Positions 44,648 to 52,721 of a stretch of DNA of 64,000 nt are shown here, one piece after another. Position 1 is the first letter of the stretch. Each line of letters starts with the position of its first letter. This DNA is from an uncultured Dorea sp. (lineage in GTDB: Bacteria > Bacillota > Clostridia > Lachnospirales > Lachnospiraceae): contig CAJUTH010000015.1 of the NCBI GenBank assembly GCA_910589275.1, positions 3,966-67,965 of the forward strand, read 5' to 3'. The notes beneath the pieces were generated by a model. It saw only the letters and a list, made by a program, of their open reading frames with translations. It was not told the DNA's origin and ran no database searches. The translations under genes and the position numbers were made by a program.

Positions 44648-46180
44648 ATGGAAGATTATTCTGGCAGAAAGCCGAAAAAAGATGGAATTAAAGCGCATAA
44701 AGCGGCGCAGCAAAGAAAAGGGGACTGGCTGGGTAGATCGGCAGCAAAAAAGGAGAGAAAACCGCAGAGAGAACATACTGTTCGGTTAGAAGAAGATTTC
44801 AGGGAAAGGCATACAGCCAGAGAACCGAGATATGCCGGAGGGGAGCAGCCAGATAGAGAAGACAGAAGAAAGAAAGAAGCGGCAAGGCAAAAAAGAAGGC
44901 AGAGGAGGCAGATCCGGAGATTGATAACGGTTGGAGCGCTGGCCCTGGCATTGATATTGACCAGCTTGCTTGTCAAAGCTGCGGTGAAAGGAATTTCGAA
45001 AAAGACACAGGAGGCCAAAGCGAAAGCAGAAGCCTTAGAGCTTGAAAAAAAGGAGTCGAAAATAAAAGAAGCATCGGCCGTGATCACAACGGCAGGTGAT
45101 GTCATTATGCATCGGCCGTTTTTGGAATCTTCAACATATTATAATGGTGAGGATTACGATTATAATGCTATTTTTACTTATATGAAGGAGATTTATGAGG
45201 CGGCGGATTTTACAGCTCTTACGACAGAGTATGCTTTGACAGACGGAAATTACAGCGGTTATCCTAATTTCTGTTCGCCGGATGCGATTGCAGATGCTTT
45301 AGCTGCTAACGGAGTGGATATGTGTATGCTTGCAAACAATCATATTTATGATAATGGTGATGAGGGCCTGCAGCGCACAATGGATGTTCTTACGCAGAAG
45401 AATCTATTATACACAGGAGCAAGGAAAAGTGAGAAAGATAAAAAGTACATAGTTCAGGATATCAACGGCATTAAGGTGGGCTTCTTTAACTATGTGTACG
45501 AGACGGAAGTTGTAGACGGCTTGAAGTCGATCAACGGAATTGCAGTCAGCGAAGAGAGTGAGAATCTGATTAATTCTTTTCAGGAGGCAGATCCGCAGTC
45601 GTTGTATAATGATGTAAAAGAGATTCTTGCGGGTATGAAAGAAGAAGGGGTGGAATATATCATTGCCTATATGCACTGGGGCGTGGAGTATCAGACGCAG
45701 GAAAATTCTTACCAGGACGCGATTGCCAAGGAGCTGTGCGATATGGGGATTGATGCGCTGATTGCCAGTCATCCGCATGTGATTCAACCGGTAGATCTGC
45801 TGGAAAGCAGCGACGGCAAGCATAAGATGGTGTGTGCGTACGCGATTGGAAATCATCTCTCGAATCAGCGTACAGAGTATATGGATGGGCTTACAGATGG
45901 GTACTCTGAGGACGGTATGGTAGTAACACTTACGATTCATCGGGATACGAAGGGTAAAATTACTCTGGAAAAGGCTGATTTTACACCTACCTGGGTATAT
46001 CATGACCAAGATCCGGACGATGAGTATTTTATCCTGCCGCTGGGACATCCGGAAGAAATTAAGGAAGCAGCGGGGTTAGATAATATTAAAGAGGATGTGG
46101 ATGATTCACTGGAAAGAACAAACGGAATTGTAGGGGAAGGCGTAAAAAAGGTACAGGAAGCGCTTCCGCTTGAACAGTAA
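44648..46180 (+). CDS. CapA family (poly-gamma-glutamate-type) membrane-anchored protein
   Basis: A 510-residue protein. A long, very basic cytoplasmic N-terminus (residues 1-90), one membrane span (91-112), a short coiled coil, then an extracellular CapA/PGA_cap metallophosphatase-like domain: TTAGDVIMHRPF, LANNHIYDNGDEGL, AYMHWGVEYQ and ASHPHVIQPVDLL carry the conserved Asp, Asn and His residues. Such proteins occur in capsule and cell-envelope polymer pathways, but no capsule genes are nearby. Ribosome site CGGGAGAG. The 200-base gap upstream is AT-rich and holds no clear promoter that I would defend. Confidence 0.9.
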   Translation: MEDYSGRKPKKDGIKAHKAAQQRKGDWLGRSAAKKERKPQREHTVRLEEDFRERHTAREPRYAGGEQPDREDRRKKEAARQKRRQRRQIRRLITVGALALALILTSLLVKAAVKGISKKTQEAKAKAEALELEKKESKIKEASAVITTAGDVIMHRPFLESSTYYNGEDYDYNAIFTYMKEIYEAADFTALTTEYALTDGNYSGYPNFCSPDAIADALAANGVDMCMLANNHIYDNGDEGLQRTMDVLTQKNLLYTGARKSEKDKKYIVQDINGIKVGFFNYVYETEVVDGLKSINGIAVSEESENLINSFQEADPQSLYNDVKEILAGMKEEGVEYIIAYMHWGVEYQTQENSYQDAIAKELCDMGIDALIASHPHVIQPVDLLESSDGKHKMVCAYAIGNHLSNQRTEYMDGLTDGYSEDGMVVTLTIHRDTKGKITLEKADFTPTWVYHDQDPDDEYFILPLGHPEEIKEAAGLDNIKEDVDDSLERTNGIVGEGVKKVQEALPLEQ

Positions 46181-46217
46181 GATGAACAGAGTATGTGTTA
46201 TATATGCGCCAACGTTA

Positions 46218-46251
46218 AAAAGCCCATAAACATGGGCTTTTGATGAATCGG
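46218..46251 (+). repeat. 34-base direct repeat, left copy (tRNA-Pro 3' end/terminator remnant)
   Basis: Matches 47067-47100 at 33 of 34 positions. It carries the AAAAGCCCAT/ATGGGCTTTT terminator and the last bases of the tRNA-Pro 3' end, but no tRNA follows. It also serves as a terminator for the capA-like gene. Confidence 0.8.
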
Positions 46252-46363
46252 AACCCTTCCTGGCTGCCGTCGGGAACGGTTTTTATTATTCAAAGCAGGG
46301 CGGAGCCTCTTTTCGTTATTTTATATGATTTGTTCCAAGGCGGTACTTTTGATTCTTCACATA

Positions 46364-46657
46364 TTAGATTTTATTATAATGCGTCCACATACGAACAATC
46401 TTTACGGTTCCTTGATATTCAATTTCATCAATTATTACAGGCTCATTATATACTTGGTACACAAGGCGATGTTGAATGTTAATCCTTCTCGAATAATAGC
46501 CACTTAAATTTCCTGCCAATCCCTCATACGGCGGCGGATTTTGAAAAGGGTTTTTCGCTATAATATCCAACAACTTTTTTGCTTTTGGAGCAAGTCCTGC
46601 TCCTTTCAATAGTTTTTTGTCTTTGTCAGCCTGTTTACTCAACCTAATTAAATACAT
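46364..46657 (-). CDS. yoeB: YoeB/Txe family mRNA interferase toxin
   Basis: A 97-residue ribosome-dependent mRNA endonuclease toxin of the RelE fold. Expected catalytic positions are present: Glu45 (PYEGLAGNL), Arg64 (QHRLVYQV) and the C-terminal His93-Tyr94 (MWTHYNK). It follows the antitoxin gene directly, its start adjoining the antitoxin stop. It sits inside an 850-base islet bounded by 34-base repeats. Confidence 0.95.
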   Translation of the reverse strand: MYLIRLSKQADKDKKLLKGAGLAPKAKKLLDIIAKNPFQNPPPYEGLAGNLSGYYSRRINIQHRLVYQVYNEPVIIDEIEYQGTVKIVRMWTHYNKI

Positions 46658-46912
46658 TTACCATTCCTCATTTGGATTATATACTGTGCATTCTTCCAAC
46701 GGCTCTTTTCCTGCTTCAATGATACTTTCCGCCATTCCTGGTATAGAACTCAAATATAAAGTTTCCTGAATAGCGTTCCAGTCTTCTTCTGATATGAGAA
46801 CGCCATTTTTCCCACGATTATTTGTAATTGTAATCGGCTGGCTGCTACTATTGACTTCAGATAATATTTGATATATATTTTCCCTTGCCTTTGTTACGCT
46901 AATTGCGGTCAT
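46658..46912 (-). CDS. yefM: YefM/Phd family antitoxin
   Basis: An 84-residue antitoxin that neutralises YoeB and represses its own operon. N-terminal DNA-binding/dimer fold: AISVTKARENIYQILSEVN, PITITNNRGKNGVLISEEDWNAI; the acidic C-terminus wraps the toxin. Start at 46912 behind AAAGGGG; the longer reading from 46963 begins in the promoter. The operator with two CGTACG boxes lies just upstream. Confidence 0.93.
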   Translation of the reverse strand: MTAISVTKARENIYQILSEVNSSSQPITITNNRGKNGVLISEEDWNAIQETLYLSSIPGMAESIIEAGKEPLEECTVYNPNEEW

Positions 46913-46934
46913 GCTGTCAACCCCTTTTTGCTTT

Positions 46935-46963
46935 ATTATACCGTACGTGATTGCGTACGTCAA
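46935..46963 (-). promoter_or_regulatory. yefM-yoeB promoter and operator
   Basis: Minus strand TTGACG (46958-46963), 17 bases, TATAAT (46935-46940). Two CGTACG palindromes (46942-46947 and 46954-46959) fill the spacer with centres 12 bases apart, the spacing known for the TGTACA boxes of E. coli yefM. Confidence 0.85.
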
Positions 46964-47066
46964 GGCGCGAGTCTATATTTTATATTAGTATGATTTAGGT
47001 GTCAAAAGGTATATCCTTTTTGAACGATAACTGTTCTTTGAAAACGGAATATATTGTTGAAAATTT

Positions 47067-47100
47067 AAAAGCCCATAAACATGGGCTTTTCATGAATCGG
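47067..47100 (-). terminator. tRNA-Pro terminator / 34-base direct repeat, right copy
   Basis: AAAAGCCCAT (47067-47076) pairs with ATGGGCTTTT (47081-47090); on the minus strand it ends in T bases directly after the tRNA. The same 34 bases recur at 46218-46251. Confidence 0.85.
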
Positions 47101-47171
47101 GGTAACAGGATTCGAACCTGCGGCCTCACGGCCCCCAGCCGTGCGCTCTAACCAAACTGAGCCATACCCCG
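47097..47171 (-). tRNA. tRNA-Pro (anticodon GGG)
   Basis: 75 bases. Acceptor CGGGGTA/TACCCCG with discriminator A, D arm GCTCAGTTTGGTTAGAGC, anticodon stem CACGG/CCGTG with loop CTGGGGG (anticodon GGG), variable GAGGC and T arm CAGGTTCGAATCCTG. CCA is not encoded. Confidence 0.97.
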
Positions 47172-47179
47172 GTACGTCT

Positions 47180-47209
47180 ATTATATGCACATTTTGTCGG
47201 ATAATGCAA
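47180..47209 (-). promoter_or_regulatory. tRNA-Pro promoter
   Basis: Minus strand TTGCAT (47204-47209), 18 bases, TATAAT (47180-47185), ending 9 bases before the tRNA. Confidence 0.8.
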
Positions 47210-47342
47210 CACAAAAATAAATCTTTTCGCATCTATCAATAAATATTGCTTTTGTGTTATACTTAAATTACGCTTTATTGATACGAAAAATAAAGTTGAA
47301 TATGGTAATTACGGTTTAGTATATGCGGGAGGGTTCTGAGCT

Positions 47343-48146
47343 ATGAAAGTGATTGTGATTGGACCGAGAGGTAAGATGGGAAGCTTGATTACACAGATTG
47401 CCGCGGCAAGAGAGGATATGGAGCTTGTGGCGGGCGTTGCTCCGAAGGGCAGGGATTACGTAGGGATGGATTTGGGAATGGCGGCGCTTACAGGCCGCGA
47501 GCTTGGGGTTCCGGTTGTGGACGATTTGGAAAGCGTGATTGACAGGTGTGATGTAATAATTGATTTTTCTACCAGAGAAAACGCTATGGAAGTGCTTGAA
47601 CTGGCTAGAAAGCATAAGAAAGGGCTGGTATGCGGCACCACGGGATTTACTCAGGAGGAATTTGCGAAGTTTGAAGAGGCTTCCGCGGAGATTCCGGTGC
47701 TTTATGCAGCAAATACTTCGAAGCTCGTTAATGTGATGAACAAGCTCTTGGAGCTTGCTGCTTCTGCTATTGGGGAAGAAGCTGATATTGAGATCCTTGA
47801 GATGCATGATCAGTGGAAGAAGGACGCTCCCAGCGGAACATCTAAGGAGATGGGGGAGATTATGGCCCGAGCGTTAGGCCGCGAGCTTAACGATATCGCG
47901 GTTTACGGGCGGCAGGGCGAATCGCCAAGGGAGAAAGGAACGATAGGCTATCATTCTCTCCGGGCAGGAAATATACCCAGCAGCCATACGGTATATTTTG
48001 GATTTATGGGAGAGCGGCTGGAGATTACCCATCATTCTTACAACTGGGAGTGTTTTGCAAGAGGCGCTTGTGACTGCGCCGCTTACCTTGCAGGAAAGGG
48101 AGCAGGATTTTACACGATTCAGGCTGTGCTTGGCCTTCGGGCGTAA
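47343..48146 (+). CDS. DapB-like dihydrodipicolinate reductase family protein
   Basis: A 267-residue NAD(P)-dependent reductase of the DapB fold. Rossmann start VIVIGPRGKMGSLI, IDFSTRENAME, CGTTGFTQEEF, and the C-terminal DAPSGTSKEMGEIMA and AGNIPSSHTVYFGF. DapB's catalytic His-His pair reads His155-Asp156 here (EMHDQWKKDAPSGT) and the usual GEIPG is AGNIPSS, so it is either a divergent DapB or acts on another substrate. It is not among lysine genes; a carbamate-kinase-like gene follows. Ribosome site CGGGAGG. Confidence 0.8.
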   Translation: MKVIVIGPRGKMGSLITQIAAAREDMELVAGVAPKGRDYVGMDLGMAALTGRELGVPVVDDLESVIDRCDVIIDFSTRENAMEVLELARKHKKGLVCGTTGFTQEEFAKFEEASAEIPVLYAANTSKLVNVMNKLLELAASAIGEEADIEILEMHDQWKKDAPSGTSKEMGEIMARALGRELNDIAVYGRQGESPREKGTIGYHSLRAGNIPSSHTVYFGFMGERLEITHHSYNWECFARGACDCAAYLAGKGAGFYTIQAVLGLRA

Positions 48147-48180
48147 GGAGGCAAAGAATTTATCAGATAGAGAATTTTAG

Positions 48181-48210
48181 GTAACAATTCAGCCTAGGAC
48201 TTTGCACTTG
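48181..48210 (+). repeat. Dispersed palindromic repeat, copy B (partial)
   Basis: GTAACAATTCAGCCTAGGAC then TTTGCACTTG; 28 of 30 bases match copy D at 63887-63916. The right half of the hairpin is missing here. Confidence 0.65.
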
Positions 48211-48291
48211 AGAAAAAATAATGGCAGGGATGCTTGCATTTCCAAATACCAGAGACTATAATTGCAATATCTTATATATAAGGAGACGCGG

Positions 48292-49224
48292 ATGATGAAA
48301 AAGAGAGTGGTAATAGCATTGGGACACAGGGCGCTTGGAACGACGCTTCCGGAGCAGAAGGAGGCAGTTGGCCGTTCAGCGAAGGTAATCGCGGATTTGA
48401 TCGAAGAAGGCTGTCAGGTAGCCATTACTCATAGCAATGCCCCGCAGGTGGGGATGATTCATACGGCGATGAACGAGTTTGGAAAGGTCCATCAGGATTA
48501 TACAGCCGCGCCGATGTCTGTATGTGCTGCCATGAGTCAGGGTTATATCGGCTATGACCTTCAAAACGGTATCCGCACGGAGCTTTTAGATAGAGGGATT
48601 TTCCGCACTGTCAGCACTGTACTGACACAGGTAATGGTAGACCCTTATGATGAGGCGTTTTATACGCCGACCAAGGTACTGGGCAGGTATATGTCTGCAG
48701 AGGATGCGGCGGCAGAGCGTAAGAAAGGCAACTATGTGGTTGAGGAGCCGGGCAAGGGGTTCCGCCGTGTAGTATCTGCGCCGAATCCGGTGAGTATTGT
48801 GGAGATTGAGGCGATTAAGGCGTTGATGGATGCCGACCAGGTAGTAATTGCCTGCGGCGGCGGCGGGATTCCGGTGATGCAGCAAGGGAATCGCTTGAAG
48901 GGAGCCAGCGCAGTAATTGAGAAGGATCTGGCGGCAGGAAAGCTGGCAGAAGAACTTGACGCAGACGCGCTGATTATTCTTACCAGTGTAGATAAGGTGT
49001 ATATTAACCGAGGCAAAGAAAACGAGGAAGAGCTTGGGGAGATTACGGTGGAGCAGGCGAAGCAGTACATGGAGGAAGGACATTTCGGAGTGTATAATAT
49101 GCTTCCAAAGTTCCGTGCGTCAGTGGAGTTTATTGAGAAGAGACAAGGAAGGGAGGCGATCATTACTTCTTACGACAAATTGCTGGAAGGTCTGAAAGGA
49201 AAAACGGGAACGATTATCCGTTAG
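48292..49224 (+). CDS. Carbamate kinase family protein with altered nucleotide loops
   Basis: About 310 residues, amino-acid kinase fold. Carbamate kinase transfers phosphate between carbamoyl phosphate and ADP. Family blocks are strong: PMSVCAAMSQGYIGYDLQN, RRVVSAPNPVSIVE, VVIACGGGGIPV, KGASAVIEKDLAAGKLAEELDADALIILT and PKFRASVEFI. However, the first loop, normally ALGGNAL, is ALGHRALGT, and THGNGPQVG is THSNAPQVG, so activity or substrate may differ. E. coli YqeA is a full-length relative with the normal loops. Start at 48292 behind AAGGAG; ATG 48295 is equally possible. Confidence 0.8.
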   Translation: MMKKRVVIALGHRALGTTLPEQKEAVGRSAKVIADLIEEGCQVAITHSNAPQVGMIHTAMNEFGKVHQDYTAAPMSVCAAMSQGYIGYDLQNGIRTELLDRGIFRTVSTVLTQVMVDPYDEAFYTPTKVLGRYMSAEDAAAERKKGNYVVEEPGKGFRRVVSAPNPVSIVEIEAIKALMDADQVVIACGGGGIPVMQQGNRLKGASAVIEKDLAAGKLAEELDADALIILTSVDKVYINRGKENEEELGEITVEQAKQYMEEGHFGVYNMLPKFRASVEFIEKRQGREAIITSYDKLLEGLKGKTGTIIR

Positions 49225-49274
49225 AGAATCGCAATTAGAAGGCGGCTGCATATATTACAGATAGAGGTGATCAT

Positions 49275-49520
49275 ATGCGGCTGTGTGAATTTGAAAAAAA
49301 AGAAGTAATAAATGCCTGTGACTGCAGCAAGATCGGCTATGTCACAGATATAAAATTTGATGAATGTAAAGGATGTATTGAGGCAATCATAGTTCCGAGA
49401 GGCGGGAAGTTTTGTTTCCTGTTTGGAGAGAGCGGTGAATATGTGATCCCATTCCGATGTATTAAACAGATCGGGCCGGATATTATTCTGGTGGAGATAC
49501 ATGAGGAAGGAAAGCATTGA
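49275..49520 (+). CDS. YlmC/YmxH family sporulation-associated PRC-barrel protein
   Basis: An 81-residue PRC-barrel protein (MRLCEFEKKEVINACDCSKIGYVTDIKFDE; GEYVIPFRCIKQIGPDIILVE). The family is widespread in endospore formers and often sits beside nrdR, as here. Function unknown. Ribosome site AGAGGTGATC. Confidence 0.9.
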   Translation: MRLCEFEKKEVINACDCSKIGYVTDIKFDECKGCIEAIIVPRGGKFCFLFGESGEYVIPFRCIKQIGPDIILVEIHEEGKH

Positions 49521-49548
49521 TGCATGGTAAGGCAAAAGGAGAAAAGGT

Positions 49549-50001
49549 ATGAAATGTCCATATTGTAATCACCCGGATACAAGGGTTATTGATTCTAGAC
49601 CGGTAGAGGATGACTGTTCTATTCGGAGAAGAAGATCCTGTGATGAGTGTGGGAAACGGTTTACAACGTATGAGAAGGTGGAGACGATTCCGCTGATTAT
49701 TATCAAAAAAGATAATAACAGAGAGCAGTATAACAGGGGCAAGATTGAGAGAGGAATTATTCGCGCCTGCTATAAGCGCCCGGTTCCTGCCGAAGAGGTA
49801 CAGAAGGCGGTTGAGCGGATTGAGACTAAAGTATTTAGTCTGGAGGAAAAGGAGATTCCAAGCCATATGATCGGAGAGATTGTTATGGAGGAGCTTCAGA
49901 ATCTGGACGCGGTCGCTTATGTGCGTTTTGCTTCTATTTACAGGGAATTTAAAGATGTGAATACTTTTATGGACGAGATTAAGAAGATTCTGGATCGTTA
50001 G
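49549..50001 (+). CDS. nrdR: Transcriptional repressor NrdR
   Basis: A 150-residue repressor of ribonucleotide reductase genes. Zinc ribbon with Cys3, Cys6, Cys31 and Cys34 (MKCPYCNHPD; SCDECGKRFTTYE) and an ATP-cone domain that senses ATP/dATP (IIIKKDNNREQYNRGKIERGI). Ribosome site AAAAGGAGAAAAGG. truA follows 16 bases later. Confidence 0.97.
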   Translation: MKCPYCNHPDTRVIDSRPVEDDCSIRRRRSCDECGKRFTTYEKVETIPLIIIKKDNNREQYNRGKIERGIIRACYKRPVPAEEVQKAVERIETKVFSLEEKEIPSHMIGEIVMEELQNLDAVAYVRFASIYREFKDVNTFMDEIKKILDR

Positions 50002-50017
50002 ATGAACGGAGAGCAGT

Positions 50018-50752
50018 ATGAGAACTTATAAAATGACGATTTCCTACGAGGGCAGCAGATATCAGGGCTGGCAGAGACAAGCTACGACGGATAATACGAT
50101 CCAGCATATTCTGGAATGGACGCTGGGCCGTATGGTCGGGTACCGGGTACAGGTGGACGGTTCCGGACGGACGGACAGCGGCGTTCATGCAAGGGGGCAG
50201 GTGGCAAGCGTTACGCTGTCCAAATTGTATGACGTAGAGGACTTAAAGGATGCGTTAAACCGGTCTCTGCCGGAGGATATCAGGATTATCAGAATTGAAC
50301 TTGCCAGAAACGGCTTTCATGCGAGAAAGAGCGCGAAGGGTAAGAAGTATGAATATTTTATTGACTGTCGGGAGAAGCCGGATGTATTTTCCAGAAGGTA
50401 TTGTTACCATTATCCGGAAAGGCTGGATATCGAGGCGATGAGAGATGCGGCGGAGTATCTGATCGGAGTGAAGGATTTCAGCAGCTTTACGGATAATAAG
50501 GACACGAAAGATACGGTGCGCAGGATTTACAATATTAAGGTCGTGCGGGCGGAAGAGAAGATTCGGATTACCTATTATGGGTCGGGTTTTCTGTATCATA
50601 TGGCGAGGATTCTTACAGGTACTTTAATCGAAGTGGGCGACGGAAGACGAAACAGCGAGGATATTCCGGCGCTGATCGAGGCAAAGGACAGAAGCATGGC
50701 TGGTTTTCTTGCTCCAGCGAGAGGATTGTTTTTGAGAAAAGTATATTATTAA
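50018..50752 (+). CDS. truA: tRNA pseudouridine(38-40) synthase TruA
   Basis: Makes pseudouridine at positions 38-40 of the tRNA anticodon arm. 244 residues. Catalytic Asp53 in GSGRTDSGVHARGQ; other family blocks are YEGSRYQGWQRQ, ARKSAKGKKYEYFI, DFSSFTDN and GSGFLYHMARILTGTL. It shares a transcript with nrdR. Confidence 0.97.
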   Translation: MRTYKMTISYEGSRYQGWQRQATTDNTIQHILEWTLGRMVGYRVQVDGSGRTDSGVHARGQVASVTLSKLYDVEDLKDALNRSLPEDIRIIRIELARNGFHARKSAKGKKYEYFIDCREKPDVFSRRYCYHYPERLDIEAMRDAAEYLIGVKDFSSFTDNKDTKDTVRRIYNIKVVRAEEKIRITYYGSGFLYHMARILTGTLIEVGDGRRNSEDIPALIEAKDRSMAGFLAPARGLFLRKVYY

Positions 50753-50794
50753 TTTTACCGGGGTATTTTTCCATTGGAGAACTACCTCTTTTTC

Positions 50795-50823
50795 TTGCCA
50801 ATCGCGCTCGGAAAGGATACAAT
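50795..50823 (+). promoter_or_regulatory. Promoter of the FapA-domain gene
   Basis: TTGCCA (50795-50800), 17 bases, TACAAT (50818-50823). Confidence 0.75.
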
Positions 50824-50877
50824 ACAATTATAGAGAAATAGGTATGAAAAAGGATAGAGAGGGAGGTGGCAGGGTAA

Positions 50878-52668
50878 ATGAAGTTTAGTGATTCGATTCT
50901 GGCGATGTTATTTGGCTTTAGGGCAGAAGATGATGAAAAGGAAGAGGCACAGAATGACTCAGGATTAACTGAACAGCATCAGGAGGAACAGGCCAAGGAA
51001 CAGGAGGAGTTTGTGCCTGCGGCCGCGGCGAATGAGCTGATACTGCCTATGGAGCATGCGCTGAATCGGCTGTATGATTTGCGGGAAGAACAGGCTGGAG
51101 GATTGCCGGTTCCCTGGCTGCGGCTGGAAGGATATGAGGAGATGGCTCAAACAGGCTTAGAACGGGAGCTTGGGCGTTTGGAAAAGCAGTTGACGGCTGC
51201 GGCTGATGAGAGGATTAAGAAGGCTGTTCCAAAAGAGGAGGCTAATCCTACGGTAATGCCGGAAGCATCAGAAGGGGGCCATGGAGAAGAAGCAGACATA
51301 CTGGCAGAGGAACCGGAGGCCGTGCAGGTAGAGCTGGACGCGCAGCCGTTTATATTTATATCTTCAGACAGGCTGACGGCTTGGATTATGGTCTTTCCGC
51401 CGGTAGGAAAAGGGAAAGAGATAGACCGGGCAGCCATAGAACAGTCGCTCAAGGAAAATGGTGTTACCTTTGGCGTGGATGAAGGATTGCTGAATAGGCT
51501 GCCGGACAGCAGGGAGCGGTATTTTCGTTTGTTTACAGCAGCCAAGGGAAGAGAGGCTGTTCAGGGAAAAGACGGTTACATTGTGGATTACTTCAAGCGC
51601 TCTATGCAGAGGCAGGTCGAGGTGGATGAACACGACCGGGTTGACTATGCTTCGCTGAATCTTGTGCAGAGCGCGGAGGAAGGCGCGGTAATCTGCGAAG
51701 CTGTTCCGCCGACCAAAGCAGTTGCGGGAAGAACAGTTTTTGACCAGGAGATTTCCGGCAAGGATGGGAAGGCGGCAACGCTTCCGAAGGGACAGAATAC
51801 AGAGATCAGTAAAGATGGAAGCAAACTTCTGGCGTCAAAGTCCGGGCGGGTAGAATTCAGCGGACGTGCTTTTCAAGTTAAATCTACGATGAATGTTGAG
51901 AAGAATGTGGATTATTCGACCGGGAATATTAATTTTGTGGGAGATGTGCATATTCGCGGAGACGTACTCAGCGGTTTTCAAGTAAAGTCGATGGGAAATA
52001 TTACTGTAGACGGCGTGGTAGAGGCCGGTGTGGTGGAGGCCGGCGGAGATCTGGTAATTGCGAAAGGGATTGTTGGCGACCAGGAGGCAGTTATCCGGTC
52101 AAACCGCAATGTCTATACGAAGTATTTAGAGCACGGAATTGTTCATGTCAGAGGCAACCTGATTACGGACTGTATTCTGCACAGCGACGTATATTGTGAC
52201 GGAGAAGTACAGGTTACTTCCGGCAGGGGCGCCATTATCGGCGGCCGGATCCGCGCGGCGCGCGGCATTAAGGCGAATAATGTAGGTTCGAAATCCGAAA
52301 GCAATACGACAGTTATTCTTGGAGGCCAGCCATGCGCGGATTTTGAGAGGACTCTGCTGTTGGAAGAGATAGAAGATTTGGAGAACGAGATGGTGAAGCT
52401 GGAGCGTCAGCCAGACAGCCCGGCAAAGGCACAGAGGATGGGAAAGATCCGTTTGGATTTGTCGGTGAACAGAATGAAGATGGGCCAGTTTGAAAAGGAG
52501 AAAAAGAAAATAGACGAAAAACTGGAGGAGCAGGGCGGATGCAGGATGAAGTGTGGAATCCTTTATCCGGGAGTTTCACTGACGATTGGGAAAGAGACGC
52601 TTCAAGTGACTCAGGAGACCAGTTCCTGCAACGCTAGGCTGGTAGACGGGGAAATTCGTTTGATTTAA
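50878..52668 (+). CDS. FapA (DUF342) family protein
   Basis: A 596-residue protein with an acidic, low-complexity N-terminal region (residues 14-45), a helical stretch and then the FapA core. The core has a beta-helix of repeated strands (INFVGDVHIRGDVLSGFQVKSMGNITVDGVVEAGVVEAGGDLVIAKGIVG; VYCDGEVQVTSGRGAIIGG) and a C-terminal coiled coil (LLEEIEDLENEMVKLERQ). FapA proteins are linked with flagellar assembly in some bacteria, but many Clostridia carry them without nearby flagellar genes, as here. Role unknown. Ribosome site GGGAGGTGG. Confidence 0.88.
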   Translation: MKFSDSILAMLFGFRAEDDEKEEAQNDSGLTEQHQEEQAKEQEEFVPAAAANELILPMEHALNRLYDLREEQAGGLPVPWLRLEGYEEMAQTGLERELGRLEKQLTAAADERIKKAVPKEEANPTVMPEASEGGHGEEADILAEEPEAVQVELDAQPFIFISSDRLTAWIMVFPPVGKGKEIDRAAIEQSLKENGVTFGVDEGLLNRLPDSRERYFRLFTAAKGREAVQGKDGYIVDYFKRSMQRQVEVDEHDRVDYASLNLVQSAEEGAVICEAVPPTKAVAGRTVFDQEISGKDGKAATLPKGQNTEISKDGSKLLASKSGRVEFSGRAFQVKSTMNVEKNVDYSTGNINFVGDVHIRGDVLSGFQVKSMGNITVDGVVEAGVVEAGGDLVIAKGIVGDQEAVIRSNRNVYTKYLEHGIVHVRGNLITDCILHSDVYCDGEVQVTSGRGAIIGGRIRAARGIKANNVGSKSESNTTVILGGQPCADFERTLLLEEIEDLENEMVKLERQPDSPAKAQRMGKIRLDLSVNRMKMGQFEKEKKKIDEKLEEQGGCRMKCGILYPGVSLTIGKETLQVTQETSSCNARLVDGEIRLI

Positions 52669-52721
52669 TCGTCGGAAATTGGATAACAATTAGAGAAATA
52701 ACTGTAAATGGAGGATAAGAC

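Noticed and set aside
45407..46048. 213-codon minus-strand frame
   Set aside because: Shadow of the CapA domain coding region.
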